Positions 1 to 11,340 are shown, counted from the stretch's first letter. The stretch is 64,000 bases of DNA from Paguma larvata (GCA_030068075.1 CM057823.1:13426485-13490484); one strand, 5' to 3'. A program made the numbers and translations. The notes: generated by a model not told the origin, from the sequence alone.

Positions 1-1048
1 CCGTGTTTTTCTTATACAGCCCTAACTTCTTAGATAGCATGCTCTCCTCTCCAGAGCCATCTTTTTCTCCTTGCTACCAGACCCACAGGACACACTGTGG
101 GGGGATGAAAAGAAACCTAAATAAAGATAGCCTTAGATAATTAAAAAAGATGGTTGCATAGTTAGGTGAGTGAAGGATGGAACACTTAATTCTTTCTGGT
201 TTGCAGCATTTTGTCCCCTAGACTGATGACCGTCTTTGAAAACAGAAGTTTGTCATGGAATTGGTGGGTCTCTCGGATCTGTCCTGGTCATGATCACCGA
301 TGTTGGGAATCATCCTGTTGTTGGTGGAAGTCTGGGTTGTCCCTCTGCCTTGTATCTGCTGTAGCTGTCATCCTGTCATGGAGAACGTGGCTGTGCTCCT
401 CGATTGGAAGATGAGAATTCTTGCTGGTACAACTATTAGCCTCCAGGCTTAGATTTCTTCTTCCTCTGAGGTGGATGGTGATAAACGGTAGAACCAATGA
501 GGTAGTGTTGCTTTGTGGGTGGCTCCATTATCATAAACATGTGCCTTCTTTGCATCTGCTTTCTCTCACTGGTTTTTTTCCTTATCTATTTTCCACATGA
601 TTCTAGTGGATATTAATGGCTCCTGGTTCACGTTTTCCTTTGATTATAGACTTCCTGGCCCTTTGGGAACCATTACTAGGGAACCTCTGGCCTCTTTGCT
701 TAGCATGAAATTGTAGCTATTGGACAACGTTTCAGTTGCCTTGATCAGGGAAGCAGACAGAGGTAGGTGCACCCTTGCGCTAAGGTACTTCCTAAAAAGG
801 AGCATAAACCCAAAGACAAGTACACAAGCTATCTTGATGTCAGGTATGAGACATAGAATCATGAAAGAAGAGCCTATCATAGCTGGAGCCAAAGGGGCAT
901 GGGGTACCTCCTGTACCACAGGAGGAGGGCAGGGAATAGCTAGGAAGGGGTTGAAGTTCCGGCTTCCATAACTTGAGTCTAGCCAGCTTAGGTGCAGCTG
1001 TGATTACATCACTTGCGGAAGCTGATAAGGAAAAAAAAAAAAACACTC
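1..1048. other. Unassigned sequence with broken minus-strand reading frames
   Basis: No exon or repeat was recognised. On the minus strand, three frames are open one after another: about 1046-840 (proline-rich stretch), about 919-644 (a hydrophobic run that could be a membrane segment, followed by basic residues) and about 497-294 (polar). Each ends in a stop and the next continues in another frame, as in an old decayed coding copy. I do not recognise the product, and a chance origin remains likely. No poly(A) tail or target-site duplication was found. Confidence 0.3.
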
Positions 1049-1062
1049 CACCAACTCTGATT

Positions 1063-1274
1063 CTATTTATTTATTTAAAAAAAATTTAATGTTTATTTGA
1101 GAGATAGAGCATGAGTGGGGGGTGGGGGGCAGAGAGGGAGACACAGGATCAAGCAGGCTCTAGGCTCTGAGCTGTCAGCACAGAGCACTATGTGAGGCTT
1201 GAACTCATGAACCGCAAGATCATGACCTGAGCTGAAGTTAGATATTCAACCGACTGAGCCACCCAGGAGCTCCC
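1063..1274 (-). mobile_element. tRNA-Lys-derived feliform SINE (CanSINE/SINEC type)
   Basis: Read on the minus strand it has the tRNA-like head (GAGCCACCCAGG reversed), the CTGACAGCTCAGAGCC module, a CT-rich stretch and an A-rich tail. Flanks carry a 13/14 target-site duplication, CACCAACTCTGATT at 1049-1062 and CACCAGCTCTGATT at 1275-1288. The head is mutated and many CpGs are lost, so it is not a recent copy. Confidence 0.9.
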
Positions 1275-1288
1275 CACCAGCTCTGATT

Positions 1289-2110
1289 TTAAAATCATTG
1301 AGCCTTTCTGCCTGCAAAGTAGCTCTGTTTCTTGAGAAGTGTTTCAGGTAGAAGTTAGGAAGCCGCTGGTATAAGATTTCAGGCTAATATTAACATAACC
1401 CTGCCTGAAAGTCATAAACAAATCAGACATACAGTCACAATATACGCTTGCACACACACAGTATATCCCCAAAGCAATCTTTTCTTCTGTTTGCTCACTA
1501 CTATGACTCTTGGTTTGGATCTGTACCATGTTCTCTGATAATAATAGCTGACATTGATTCATAATAATAACCGATGTTGATTAATACTTCAAAATCTTCA
1601 CAACCCAAAAGATTAGGTTCTATAGTAGGATTACTTCTGTTTCCATAGAGAAAGAAATTCACAGTGAGGTGAGTCAGCTTGCCATGGTCTCAAATGGGAG
1701 TGGCAAAGGGAAAATCAGTGTCCCGGCCCTTGGACCCCAGTCCCCTCACTCTAACCTCCTAGTGTTATGTCTCCTAGGCATTTCATGTCTGTCACACTTG
1801 AGCCTGTGTGTTTCAAAGGTCTTCAAAGCCTGTGGGAAGGCAGAGGGAAATGGCTATTACTGGAGTTCTGGGTGTTCACATTCTGGCTCCCATCCCTGAG
1901 GTGTCTCCCCTCCCCCAACTAACTCCTGAAGACTGTACTGGGTCTGAACAGGCCGTGGCATTCCAACCTCATCCAACGCATTGCATCAGCTTTCTGCTTT
2001 GCTCTTTGCTGTGCATATCTGAACAACGACTGCAGGCTAAAGTGACACCTCATTCATCCAGAGATACGGGGTGCTGAGGCCTGACAGCCTATTTGCCATC
2101 GCGAAAAGTA
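1289..2110. other. Unique sequence, nothing assignable
   Basis: Only short frames are present. A stretch around 1600-1665 (genomic order: Ca. TTTCCATAGAGAAAGAAA followed by a GTGAGGTGAGTCA run) is faintly like an antisense MIR but too weak to call. No promoter or exon signal was found. Confidence 0.4.
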
Positions 2111-2972
2111 TAGTCAGACCTTGGATTGTAAGCAACTTGTTAAGCGACTTGTTCTGCGAGTATTCCACAAGACGAGCAAACATTTCTAATAAATGTTAAC
2201 TCGATAAACGATCTATGTCTTGCAATACGAGTAGTACGTGACGCCGAATGGAAACTCAGATAATTCGCATGAATGATCATGTCACATGATCACCACTGAG
2301 CCGGTGGTTCTTCTCTCGCTCTTGCTCTCTCTCTCTCTCACTGCAGGATTGTAGGTGATTGTTTCAGTCTCAGGCCTCGGTGTTTGGCAGAAATCAGAAC
2401 GCTGGAAGGTGCCCATAACTGGCACTAGTGTATTTCTCGTCACGTCAAAATACCTATCCAAGAGGAAACTTAGGAACGCTTTGCTTCATTCTAGGTCGGC
2501 CCGCCTGCAGATACAGACCCTTTCCTTTGCTGCCTTATTGCCAGTTATATTTAATACAGTATGGCAAGAGTTTATTAATACTATACTATAGTCAACATCT
2601 GTGCGAGCATATACAATGGCCCCCATGCAGAAAAAGATTTCTTTGAACCAATAGATAGCAGTGGTTCTGTTAGTGATAGTGAAAGTCCTCCTACACAATA
2701 ACCCTCCTATCTCTTGTCTCCCTAACACCAGCCATGAAGGTTTTCAAAGGTAAGTGCAGGTTAATTTATTTTTCTTTATATTTTGTATTTTCTTGGTTAT
2801 TTTTATTATAGTACAGTATTGCAATCATTGTTATATGAATATTTTTGCGTTGTAGAGCAAATTATCTGAGTTTCCATTATTTCTTATGGGGAAATTCACT
2901 GTGATATGCAAGTGCTTTGGATTACAAGCATGTTTCTGGAACAAATTATGCTTGCAAACCAAGGTTTTACTG
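2111..2972 (+). mobile_element. Tigger/pogo-like DNA transposon with internal deletions
   Basis: The ends form terminal inverted repeats: ACCTTGGATTGTAAG near 2118 on the left and CTTGCAAACCAAGGTTTTACTG at the right. TA dinucleotides flank both ends, as expected for Tc1/mariner-superfamily insertion. The 862-bp length is well below an autonomous Tigger (about 2.4 kb), so much of the interior is lost. Its left 200 bp and right 70 bp match the reverse complement of the 241-bp element at 27460-27700, which shows they belong to one family. I cannot fix the subfamily number from memory. Inside lie a CT microsatellite (about 2312-2341) and the C-terminal end of a transposase frame. Confidence 0.75.
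2623..2699 (+). pseudogene. C-terminal remnant of a Tigger-like transposase
   Basis: Within the 2111-2972 element an open frame reads KDFFEPIDSSGSVSDSESPP and ends TQ-stop at 2699. The Ser/Asp/Glu/Pro-rich acidic tail after an EP motif is typical of the ends of pogo/Tigger transposases. Upstream in the element no DDE catalytic core or CENP-B-like DNA-binding domain can be read, so the gene is a dead fragment. The strand of this remnant sets the orientation of the element. Confidence 0.5.
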
Positions 2973-3197
2973 TATTTGAAAGGAGGAAAGAAGAAAGTTG
3001 ATTGATTGCTGAGAACCTCAGATTGATGAGTGTGAGTGGGGGCTGCAGGAGGCACTGGGAAATTCAGGCGCTGGCTCTTTTCCATTAATTTCACCTTCCT
3101 TTCCTGGGTTTGAGGCTCCTTAAATAAATAGAGCATACCTACTATCTATAATAGATAGAGAACAATTTGCCACAATGTTAGGACCTCCATTCTATTA

Positions 3198-3440
3198 AAA
3201 ATTTTTTTTTGCAGTTTATTTATTTATTTTGAGAGTGAGAGAGAGAGAGATGGAGAGTGAGAGAACATGTGCGTGTGAGCTGGGGAGGGGCAGAGAGAGA
3301 GGGAGAGAGAGAATCTGATGCAGTATGTATGCTCAGCATGGGACTGGACGTGGGGCTTGAACTCATGAACTGTGAAATCATGACCTGAGCCGAAATCAAG
3401 AGTCAGTGCTTAACCAACTGAGCCACTCAGGAGCCTCTTT
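3198..3440 (-). mobile_element. Feliform SINE (CanSINE)
   Basis: Minus-strand copy with a GA/CT-rich stretch at 3233-3312 and a tRNA-like head near 3350-3438. The flanks ATTCTATTA at 3189-3197 and 3441-3449 form a 9-bp target-site duplication. It inserted close to the 3' end of the old LINE-1 that follows. Confidence 0.9.
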
Positions 3441-3455
3441 ATTCTATTATTTTAA

Positions 3456-4748
3456 TTGTGGTAATATATATAAACATTTTAAAGTATATAATTCAGTGGA
3501 ATTAAGTACATTCACAATGTTATGCAACCATCACCAGTATCCATCTCCAAAATTTTTATCATCCCAAATAGAAACTCTACCTAGTTAACTTCTCATTCTC
3601 TCCTCCTGCCAGCTCCTGGTGATATCTAGTCTATTTTCTGTGTCTGAATTTGTCCATTCTGGGTATCTTATATAAATGGATTTATATAATATTTGTCGTT
3701 TTGTATCTGACATTTAAATTTAGCTTAATAGCTTCAAGGCTCATCCATGTTGTAGCATGTGTCACAATTTCATTCCTTTTTAAGGCTGAACAATATTCTA
3801 TTGTGTGTATATACCACATTTTGTTTATCCATTGATCTGTTGATGATGGACATTTGGGTTGTTTCTATCTTTTAGCTGTTACGGATAATGGTGTTATGAA
3901 TATTGGTGTCTGAGTCCCCCCTTTCATTTTTTTTGTTTTTTTTCGTTTTTGGTCTATTACCTATGAGTGAAATTGTAATTTCTTGAGGAACTGCCAAAGT
4001 GTTTTCACAGTGGCTGCACTGTTTTACTTTCCCACCAGCAATATGTAAATGTTTATTTCTCCACATATTCACCAACACTCGTTATTTTCCTTTGTTGTTG
4101 TTTTTAAAAAATCATGGCCATCCTAAAGGGTGAGAAGTGCTATCCTACTCTACTTTTGATTTGCTCTTTCCTGATGATTAGTGATGTTAAGCATCTTTTT
4201 ATGTGCTTCTTGGCCATTTGTTTATCTTCTTTGGAGAAATATCTATTAAGTCGCTTGCTCATTTTTGAGTTGGGTTGTTTGTGCTTTTGTTGCTGTTGGT
4301 GTTTTTGGGCTTTAGGAGTTCTTTATATATTTCAGGACATTAATCCCTTATCAGATATATGATTTGTGAACATTTTCCGGGAGAAAAGTATTGCCTTTTC
4401 ACTCTCTTAATAGTGTTCTTTGATATGCAAAAGATTTTCATTTTGAAGAAGTCCAATTTATTTTTTCTTTTGCTGCCTGTACTTTTGGTGTCATATCCAA
4501 GAAATCATTGCCAAATGCAATGTCATGAAGTTTTATCCTATCTTTTCTTTTAGGACTTTAATAGCTTTAGTTCTTTGTTCCATTTTGAGTTAATTTTTTA
4601 TATGGTGTAATGTAAGGACCCAAATTCATTCTTTTACAGGTAGATTTCCAATTTTACTAGCACGAGTTGTGGAAAAGACTCCCCTTTCCCCATAGAATGC
4701 TCTTAGCATCCTTGTGGAAAATCAATTGATCATATAAGCAAGAGCTTT
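3456..4748 (-). mobile_element. Old LINE-1 (L1M-type) 3' part, antisense
   Basis: The plus strand shows the familiar antisense LINE-1 series: the region with ATGTTATGCAACCATCACCA, then CATCCATGTTGTAGCATGTG, TTCTTTATATATTTCAGGAC, TCCAATTTATTTTTTCTTTT and TCATATCCAAGAAATCATTG. This covers the 3' UTR and the end of ORF2 and has many substitutions and small indels. It stops near 4748 where a SINE inserted, and I cannot follow LINE-1 beyond that SINE. It has no coding capacity left. Confidence 0.85.
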
Positions 4749-4760
4749 CATTCTATTTTT

Positions 4761-4946
4761 TTTAATGTTTAGTATTTTGAGAGAGAGGGAGGATGAACAG
4801 GGGAGGGGCAGAGAGAGGGAGAGAGAATCCCAAGCAGGCTCCACACTGTCAGTGTAGAGTCTGATGCGGGGCTCAAACTCATGTACTGTGAGATCATGAC
4901 CTGAGCCAAAATCAAGAGTCAGATGCTTAACTGACTGAGCCCTCAA
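4761..4946 (-). mobile_element. Feliform SINE (CanSINE)
   Basis: Minus-strand copy with a GAGAGAGGGAGGATGAACAG tail region, a GGCAGAGAGAGGGAGAGAGA block and the tRNA-like head ending at 4946, slightly truncated at the head (GAGCCC instead of GAGCCACCCAGG). The 12-bp duplication CATTCTATTTTT at 4749-4760 and 4947-4958 defines the insertion. Confidence 0.92.
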
Positions 4947-4958
4947 CATTCTATTTTT

Positions 4959-5449
4959 GAGCATTGGTTGCTTTGGAGGAATTAGTCTGATAGTTCTGAA
5001 AAAGTTACAACTCAGCTAGAACAATGAGTAGATTTTCTCAGGTAATACTATTTTTTCAGTCTACTTAATATTCTGATTGAGATTATCTCTAACCAACTTT
5101 TATCCATCTGTTATTGATACTTGATGGTGCTATCATTTCCCTAAACATATGAATTTAAATCCCTTATCACCCTGCAAGGTAAACTGTGACTTAACTAAAT
5201 AATCCGGAATTTTTCAAATGAGTACTTGGAGGGATCTAGAATTTTTGGAATTTTGTGGAGCTGGACTGTGGAGAAAAAGGAGGTATTGAGCAGCTAACAA
5301 CTTGGTCTACTGGGAATTGGCAGCAAATGGCTGCAAGAAGTATAATTTCTATGATATTAATGTCATGGTGACTCCATATGCCTTTATTCTTTGGGGGCAT
5401 CTTTGAGTCATTCCAAAACACATGTTTATTGCACTTAAAATTTTTCAAA
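4959..5449. other. Unique sequence, nothing assignable
   Basis: AT-rich DNA without a recognised repeat, exon or regulatory site. Short frames only. Confidence 0.4.
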
Positions 5450-5640
5450 TTTTTTTCAAAGATGCTGTCTCATATGGTCTTCATGATCATCCAATGAAGT
5501 AAGTCAGTGAGATATATATTTTTTAAATTAAATCCTGAGATACAGGGAAGTTGAGTGATCATGCCCAAAGCTCAGAGCCCGTCAGTGGGAGGATGTGGAC
5601 ATGAGTTCTGACTCTCATCCTGAGGATTTCCTTTTACAAT
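5450..5640 (-). mobile_element. MIR SINE, antisense
   Basis: The run GAGATACAGGGAAGTTGAGT followed by CATGCCCAAAGCTCAGAGCC resembles the antisense MIR core (in conserved copies: a gradient from GAGGAAACTGAGG to a gene-like AGGTCACACAGC). Upstream CTCATATGGTCTTCATGATC fits the flank of the same family. The copy is old and diverged. Confidence 0.6.
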
Positions 5641-6469
5641 ATGCAGAGCCAGAGTATGACACCTGCTCTTCTGACTTCAATTGTTTCTAGAAATGGGATG
5701 TTGGTGGATTAGATACAGTCTTCTTCTTGATCATGGAGAGATGAATGTCAGGCAGAATGATAAAGATGTGCCCTTCAGTGACTGAGTGCAATTTTCCTCA
5801 GTACATTCCTGTTATAAGTGGCAGGTCAAGAGCTGCCAGAAAAGCTTTTGCCATGGGGAAGGAAAGACCTTGGGTTCTGAAAGATCTTCTCCCGACAGGG
5901 AGAATTCTGGGTTTACAGGAAGATGGCAGGCAATGGGATGGGCAGTCATTCTCATGAATCATATCAAATGCCTAAGGCAGAAGTTTCTCCATTTAGAACA
6001 ATGCTGTCATTTCCAAGATGAACAACCTGAGGTCCAAGGTAGGAGATGATTCCCTCATGGTGGAGGTGGTGGATTAAGACAGAGTTGGCACTACTGTCCT
6101 GCCCTGCTGGGCCTAACCCAGAACCCTTACTAGAGTATTTTCTTGTCTCATAGCCACCTTTTCTGGCAACTTCATTTCAGCAAATGTGCTATAATTATTT
6201 TTAGACATGAGGTTGAATTAAAAAAAAATGAACATACACTTATTCACCAAATTGTCCTGAAATTTTTTTCATAAAAGGAAATCCTTTAAATCTTGGGCAG
6301 AATGAGTTTAGTGGAAATAGAAGGAAAGCTGCCTCATGTAACAGACCTTCTAATGTGATTAGTACATAAATATAATATCAAAACCAGAAGGAACCCCCCC
6401 AAAACTAATATTGATTAATTACTCAATTGGCACATTTAATTTTACTATTCATTGGACAGATTTTTAATT
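5641..6469. other. Mostly unique sequence with a possible MIR trace
   Basis: Around 6010-6110, GATGAACAACCTGAGGTCCA and the following text resemble a decayed antisense MIR, but the match is weak. The rest, including AT-rich DNA at 6190-6420, holds nothing I can name. Overlapping short frames at 5745-6049 lack any coding support. Confidence 0.35.
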
Positions 6470-7760
6470 GAGTATTAGTATGTGACAGCCATAGTGAATG
6501 GTGCTTAGAAACAATGATGAGCAAATATAAACATGGCTTCATCATCATTAAGCTTATATCTTAATGGGTATCATGAACATCAACCAGATGAACACATAAT
6601 TAAATGTAAACTTCCTACTCTGGTAAGTTCTATGAAGGAGAAGTATGTGGTGCTGTGAGGGGATTTAACAGAAGAGAGTTCCCTGAATTTGTGGGGTTAA
6701 AGTCTTTCTTGTGGTAGGATAGAAGGTCAATGAGTTGAAAGACCAGTATAGTTGGAATTCAGAGAACAGGGGGAAGCATGGTATGAAATGGGGCAGTGGG
6801 ATGGGTAGGAGATAGAGTGCACAAAGATGTTTTTATTGATGATAAGGATTTGGTCTTTTTTCCTAAGAGCATTTAAAAGCCATTGAAGGACTTGGAGACG
6901 GCAAGGAGAAGACATGATGGGAACCATTGTCAAGTTACTGTTTTGAAAATATCTTTTTGGCTGCAGTGAGGAGGATAGACTGGAAGATGGTAAGAGTGGG
7001 TGCAAGGAGACCACTTAAACAGCGTTGAAGTGGCCCAGTCAGGACATGATGGCGGTTTGCATTAGGAATATGTGGTTATAGAAGAAGGGAAGCAGATGTA
7101 TTTGAGGGATGTTTAGGAGGTAAAATGAACTAGATTTGGTAATGAATGAAATGTGGAGAGTGATGGAAAGAGAAGCATCAAGGATGACTCTAGGTCTCTT
7201 GAACAGCACAACTGGAATGATGGCAGTGTCATTTGCTGGCATAGACCTTGGAAGAAGACTAAGTCCAATGTAGGGAAGAAGACTTGTTTTAGATCTCAAT
7301 GTAAATTTGAGGGGTTTAAAACTACGGAGTCAATTTGTAAGTAGAGGTGACATATGGTATAGGCCTGGAACTCAAAGGAGAATATTAGCTGGAAACCTAC
7401 AATTTGGAGTTTATTTATGAATAAGTGGTTATTGAAGCCATGAGCATGGACGAGATAGAAAGTACAGGAGGAAAAAAGAGGAGGATATAGGATGGGGTCA
7501 AAAGTAATAGAAATCTTTGATGGCTTGGATAGAGCAGTAGAGCAGGTGAAGGAGGCAGAGAAGGAGCAGCCACAGAGGAAGAGAGGGCCATGGAGATGGA
7601 TAGAGTTTCAGAAGGAAAGCAGTGGGCTTCTGAGTCAGGCTGAGATCAGGACTGAGAAGATCCATTGGATTTAATGACATAAAGATCACTGAGCAGGCTT
7701 GGTGAAAGATGCACAGGGGAGAGCTAGGAGGAGAAATCATCGGGCAGTGAGATGAAGAAT
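6470..7760 (-). mobile_element. LINE-2, antisense, degraded
   Basis: A series of antisense LINE-2 words is recognisable: a diverged TATTAGTATGTGACAGCCAT start, GAAGGAGAAGTATGTGG, AGCCATTGAAGGACTTGGAG, AGAAGACATGATGGG, AGGATAGACTGGAAGATGG, CAAGGATGACTCTAGGTCTC and CAACTGGAATGATGGCAGTG. The same word order is typical of LINE-2 copies in other mammals. No open frame of useful length remains on the sense (minus) strand. The exact right boundary is uncertain. Confidence 0.65.
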
Positions 7761-8270
7761 GAGCAAGGGGTGATCAAAATGTGTGAGAGACTCTTGATTT
7801 GTGTGTCAGTTCATGACTATGCCCTGGGCTGAGAGGCAGAGAAACCTATAATTTACAGTGTGACCACTGTCAAACCATTCAACCCTTTCCTGCCTCGATT
7901 GCCTTCAGCAGTGCCATGGGCCATCACCAGAGCTAATGAGAGATAGCAGAGCTTTGGAAATCAAAGCTTGGGTTATTCTTTTCAAATTTGGTTAAAAAAT
8001 AGAAAGTTCCTACCTATCTTCTCTTCAAGCTTGGTCTAGGAGACAATGTCAAATGTCCTATGTATCAGCTGGGAACTTATTTATTTACTCTGACGAACAG
8101 TATTCTTTGAATAATCCTGAGGCTAATGTGGAAGAGGAGAAAATGCTGGTGTTTGATTTGTTTATTTTTATTTATTTATTTTAACAATCACTAGGTGCAC
8201 TAGAGAGGATTATCCTTCAACAAGTATGACACAGAACTGAAGGAGGTGTCCAAAAATCTCTTAGAGTTTT
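7761..8270. other. Unique sequence, nothing assignable
   Basis: Contains a short ATTTATT-rich patch at about 8157-8185 but no complete repeat and no exon signal. Confidence 0.4.
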
Positions 8271-8288
8271 AGAAGTACTGGCAATGTG

Positions 8289-8407
8289 GGGCACCTTGGT
8301 GTCTCAGTAGATTAAAGATCCGACTCTTGATCTCAGCTCTTGATCTTAGTTTTGTGAGTTCACACTCCGTGTTGGACTTTGTGCTGGGCATGAAGCATAC
8401 TTAAAAA
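8289..8407 (+). mobile_element. Short CanSINE of an older subfamily
   Basis: Plus-strand copy with head GGGGCACCTTGGTGTCTCAG and an early A tail after GTGCTGGGCATGAAGCATAC. It lacks the CTGACAGCTCAGAGCC and CT-rich modules of the longer copies. A 16/18 duplication, AGAAGTACTGGCAATGTG at 8271-8288 and AGAAGTGCTGGTAATGTG at 8408-8425, marks the insertion. Confidence 0.88.
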
Positions 8408-8617
8408 AGAAGTGCTGGTAATGTGTGACTCATTCTGTATGTTTAATTGTAAATATGATAAACCTATATTTACCTTTTGATTTCCCTATTAGCTTTATTT
8501 CCCAGGTTGCCACAGTGGTGAGTAACTGAGTGTTAGGAGACAAAAATGGAAGCTGTGAACACATTCCAGATGTCTTATATTAGGTGGCCCATAATATAAA
8601 AATTCTTGCTAGTACCC

Positions 8618-8842
8618 AGGGGCATCTGGGTGGCTCAGTCATTTAAACATCTGACTTCAGCTCAGATCATATGATCTTGTAGTTTGTGAGTTTGAACCCC
8701 ATGTTAGGCTCTGTGCTGACAGCTCAGAGCCTGGAGCGTGCTTCAGATTCCATCTCTCTCTCTCTCTGCCCCTTCCCTGCTTGCACTCTGTCTCTCTGTC
8801 TCTCTCCTTCTCTCTCAAAAATAAATAAGCATAAAAAATTTT
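8618..8842 (+). mobile_element. Feliform SINE (CanSINE), full length
   Basis: Head GGGGCATCTGGGTGGCTCAG, tRNA B-box-like GTTTGAACCCC, GCTGACAGCTCAGAGCCTGG, CT-rich tract and AAAAATAAATAAGCATAAAA tail. Target-site duplication of 18/20: AAAAATTCTTGCTAGTACCC at 8598-8617 and AAAAATTCTTGCCAGTATCC at 8843-8862. Confidence 0.93.
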
Positions 8843-8862
8843 AAAAATTCTTGCCAGTATCC

Positions 8863-9429
8863 AAAACCTTACAATGGCCTTCGTCGAAGGAATGGTTCTA
8901 CAGAAAAATGCAAAGGCTCTAGTGTTACTATTGGCCAGACACTGGATACCTGATATTTTCCTCTTGAAGATATTTTTAGGCCCCCAATCAGCGGTATGGT
9001 AGAGAGTCCTGTGAGAAGCATAGCTAGTGGCTATGATTGATTGATGTCCTGCTATCTTAGAGTGGTGGAGATGGGGCTAGGCCTGGCCTCTAGAAATCTC
9101 CCATTATAGTCTCCATTATTTTTTTTTTTTTTACTGTCTGTGTGGTTGTGAGTGAAGAACTCCACAGTCTTAGGGGTTCAGAGCCTGGATCCCTAAGTCA
9201 CTACTTGGCAGGGAGCCTCCAGGAGGAACATTCTCATTGGACTGTTGCATGAGCAAGAAATAGATTTTTGTTGTGGCAAGTCATGGAAATTCTTGAGTTG
9301 CCATAGTATTTCGCATATTCTGAGTAACACACAGTGAATCTTTAATACAATGTGAGCTGTGCCACAAGTGAAATTTATATAAAGTGTTATAAGAAGAGAC
9401 AAAGGCCCAATTAATTCTACCTAGGAAAT
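8863..9429. other. Unique sequence, nothing assignable
   Basis: Includes a short poly(T) run at about 9119-9132. No tail-linked retrocopy or repeat was recognised beside it, and frames are short. Confidence 0.4.
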
Positions 9430-9830
9430 TTAGGGAAGGGCAGAGAGAGGAGATGATATTGAAGCAGAGTCTTGGCAAGCAAAGAGGACTTTGCCAAGTG
9501 AGAAGGATGGGGGTAGTTTAAATAAGTGGTCCAGTATGGGGTAAAGTCCAAGGGGCTTGGGAATACATTCTACACTCAGACTGTGTGGCAAAGCTCGGCT
9601 GTGAGATATCTGCAGGAGGTGGTTGAAGAGGATGCTGAGGAGGACAGAGCAGGCTCTTGAGGGCTGCCTCACCTCAGTACTTCCAGAAGGCAATGAGGTG
9701 CTGTCAAGATTCTCAAGTGGGAAGTAAGCTTTAGAAGGATATCCTGGCAACTATGTGGAGTCTGGATGAAGAAGGTAGTGTTGACGCTGGGAGATCATCT
9801 AGAAGGTCACTTCAGGAATCTAGGGAAGAC
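9430..9830 (-). mobile_element. Probable antisense LINE-2 fragment
   Basis: Text such as GGCTCTTGAGGGCTGCCTCA, GGTGGTTGAAGAGGATGCTG and TCTGGATGAAGAAGGTAGTG has the purine-rich composition of antisense LINE-2, but I cannot align it firmly. Another ancient repeat or unique DNA is possible. Confidence 0.3.
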
Positions 9831-10590
9831 TCATACAAAGTAATGTACATAAAGCACACCGTGCCTCTGGCACTAGGAAATATTAGTGCCATTTGGTTCC
9901 TCTTCCCGGGATGAAGGAAATGGAAGAGGAAACGTGGAGAAGGTAGAGAAGGTGAGCTTACAAGAGAGGCATTTTGAAGCTATAAATACTTGACGAATAA
10001 ATATTGAGTACACGATGCGGGATCTTCTGGGAATGCTGGATGTCTTACTATTAAATGCCCCCCCCCACAACAGGACTAAAGTTTACCAAATAAATTTGCC
10101 CCATGTCTTCTCCTCCCACCAAAAACTCTTTAAAATCCAGGCATCCACCAGAGAACAGTGCAATGAGCTGCTGCTTTGCGAGCGAAGCCAGAACCTACAT
10201 GGGTATTGAGCAGGAAGGCCAAGTTTCCTCAGGATTCCGAGGCTCCAGGTTCATTTACCAGTTGGATCCACTAGTGAGAGGTTTCCCATTCCCATGGGTA
10301 GGAGGGATGACTTCTCTGGAAGCCTTGTTTGCTGTCCACCTTTAGAGACACTTGAACATAGTCAGGGAGGGTCGGTAATATAGACGCTCTGAATGAGGAG
10401 CACAGGGGGTCATACATCCTCAGTTATTCAGAGAGCAGGCAGTTGTTGAGTCTCTGGAAGAGTTCATGCATTTGTTTATAGTATCTGTATGCTTGCTGTT
10501 AGGCCTCACCTCCTCAGTGAGGGTAGGGATTGATGGTGAGGTGGGTTGGTAGTGAGGACTGGATGGGAAAGAATAAAGTTATAGTTGGCT
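9831..10590. other. Unique sequence, nothing assignable
   Basis: Contains a C8 run at about 10059. Two short overlapping plus-strand frames (10015-10209 and 10103-10345) show no recognisable domain and are probably chance. Confidence 0.4.
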
Positions 10591-10610
10591 AAAAAATGGG
10601 CCTCTTCAGG

Positions 10611-10793
10611 GGCACCCAGGTGGCTCAGTCAGTTAAGCATCTGACTTTGGCTCACCCTTTGTGAGTTCGAGCCCTACGTTGGGCTCTGTGCCTGGAGCCC
10701 GCTTCAGATTCCTTGTCTCCCTCTCTCTTTGCCCCTTCCCTGCTCATGCTTTGTCTCTATCTCTCTCTCTCAAAGATAAATAAACATTAAAGA
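10611..10793 (+). mobile_element. Feliform SINE (CanSINE)
   Basis: Head GGCACCCAGGTGGCTCAGTC, B-box-like GAGTTCGAGCCC, CT-rich tract and CAAAGATAAATAAACATTAA tail. The region between A and B boxes has a deletion, and the TGACAGCTCA module is shortened. Duplicated target: AAAAAATGGGCCTCTTCAGG at 10591-10610 and AAAAAGTGGGCCTCTTCAGG at 10794-10813. Confidence 0.93.
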
Positions 10794-10813
10794 AAAAAGT
10801 GGGCCTCTTCAGG

Positions 10814-11340
10814 CTGCTATAAGAGAGTGGATAATAACTTGATGGAATTGATAGGAATGTGGTATGATAGAGACAGAGACCCTCTGATGGATTCGGTCGT
10901 CAGTCTAGGCTTGGTAGGGACACAGACTTCATCAAATATATTCCAAGTCCTTTAAACAGGACTGCATTTACAACCAGACCGCCATCTCCAGGAGGAAGCT
11001 GTCTGCTCTTTCTAAAAATATCTTGAGATTTCGTTAACACGTTGTCCCTTTTAATACACATCACTGTCTTACTACCACCCTGGGGAAGGGTTTTTCTTTT
11101 TTTCTTTTCTTCTTTTGTCTAATCTAATTCCTTACAGCTGCATTTTGTTCTGTTTTTCCTTGTAGTTCAGTGGCTATAAAGAGACACTACCCGGCCACCC
11201 ATACAGCATTCCTTTGTGGCTGACAATGGCACTTGTGAAATGCCACATGCATTAGAAGCAGGCACAGACTGTCTGAGGATCCCTGTGCAATGGAGACTCC
11301 AGCCGAAATTGCACATAATCACTAACATTCTACCTACTTT
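10814..11340. other. Unique sequence upstream of a promoter-like cluster
   Basis: No repeat was recognised. Contains CT-rich DNA around 11091-11125 and the TEAD-like word CATTCCT near 11207. No exon evidence was found. Confidence 0.4.

Noticed and set aside
1031..1043. Poly(A) run as evidence for a plus-strand retrocopy
   Set aside because: No coding similarity on its left in the plus strand, no polyadenylation signal at the right distance and no flanking duplication.
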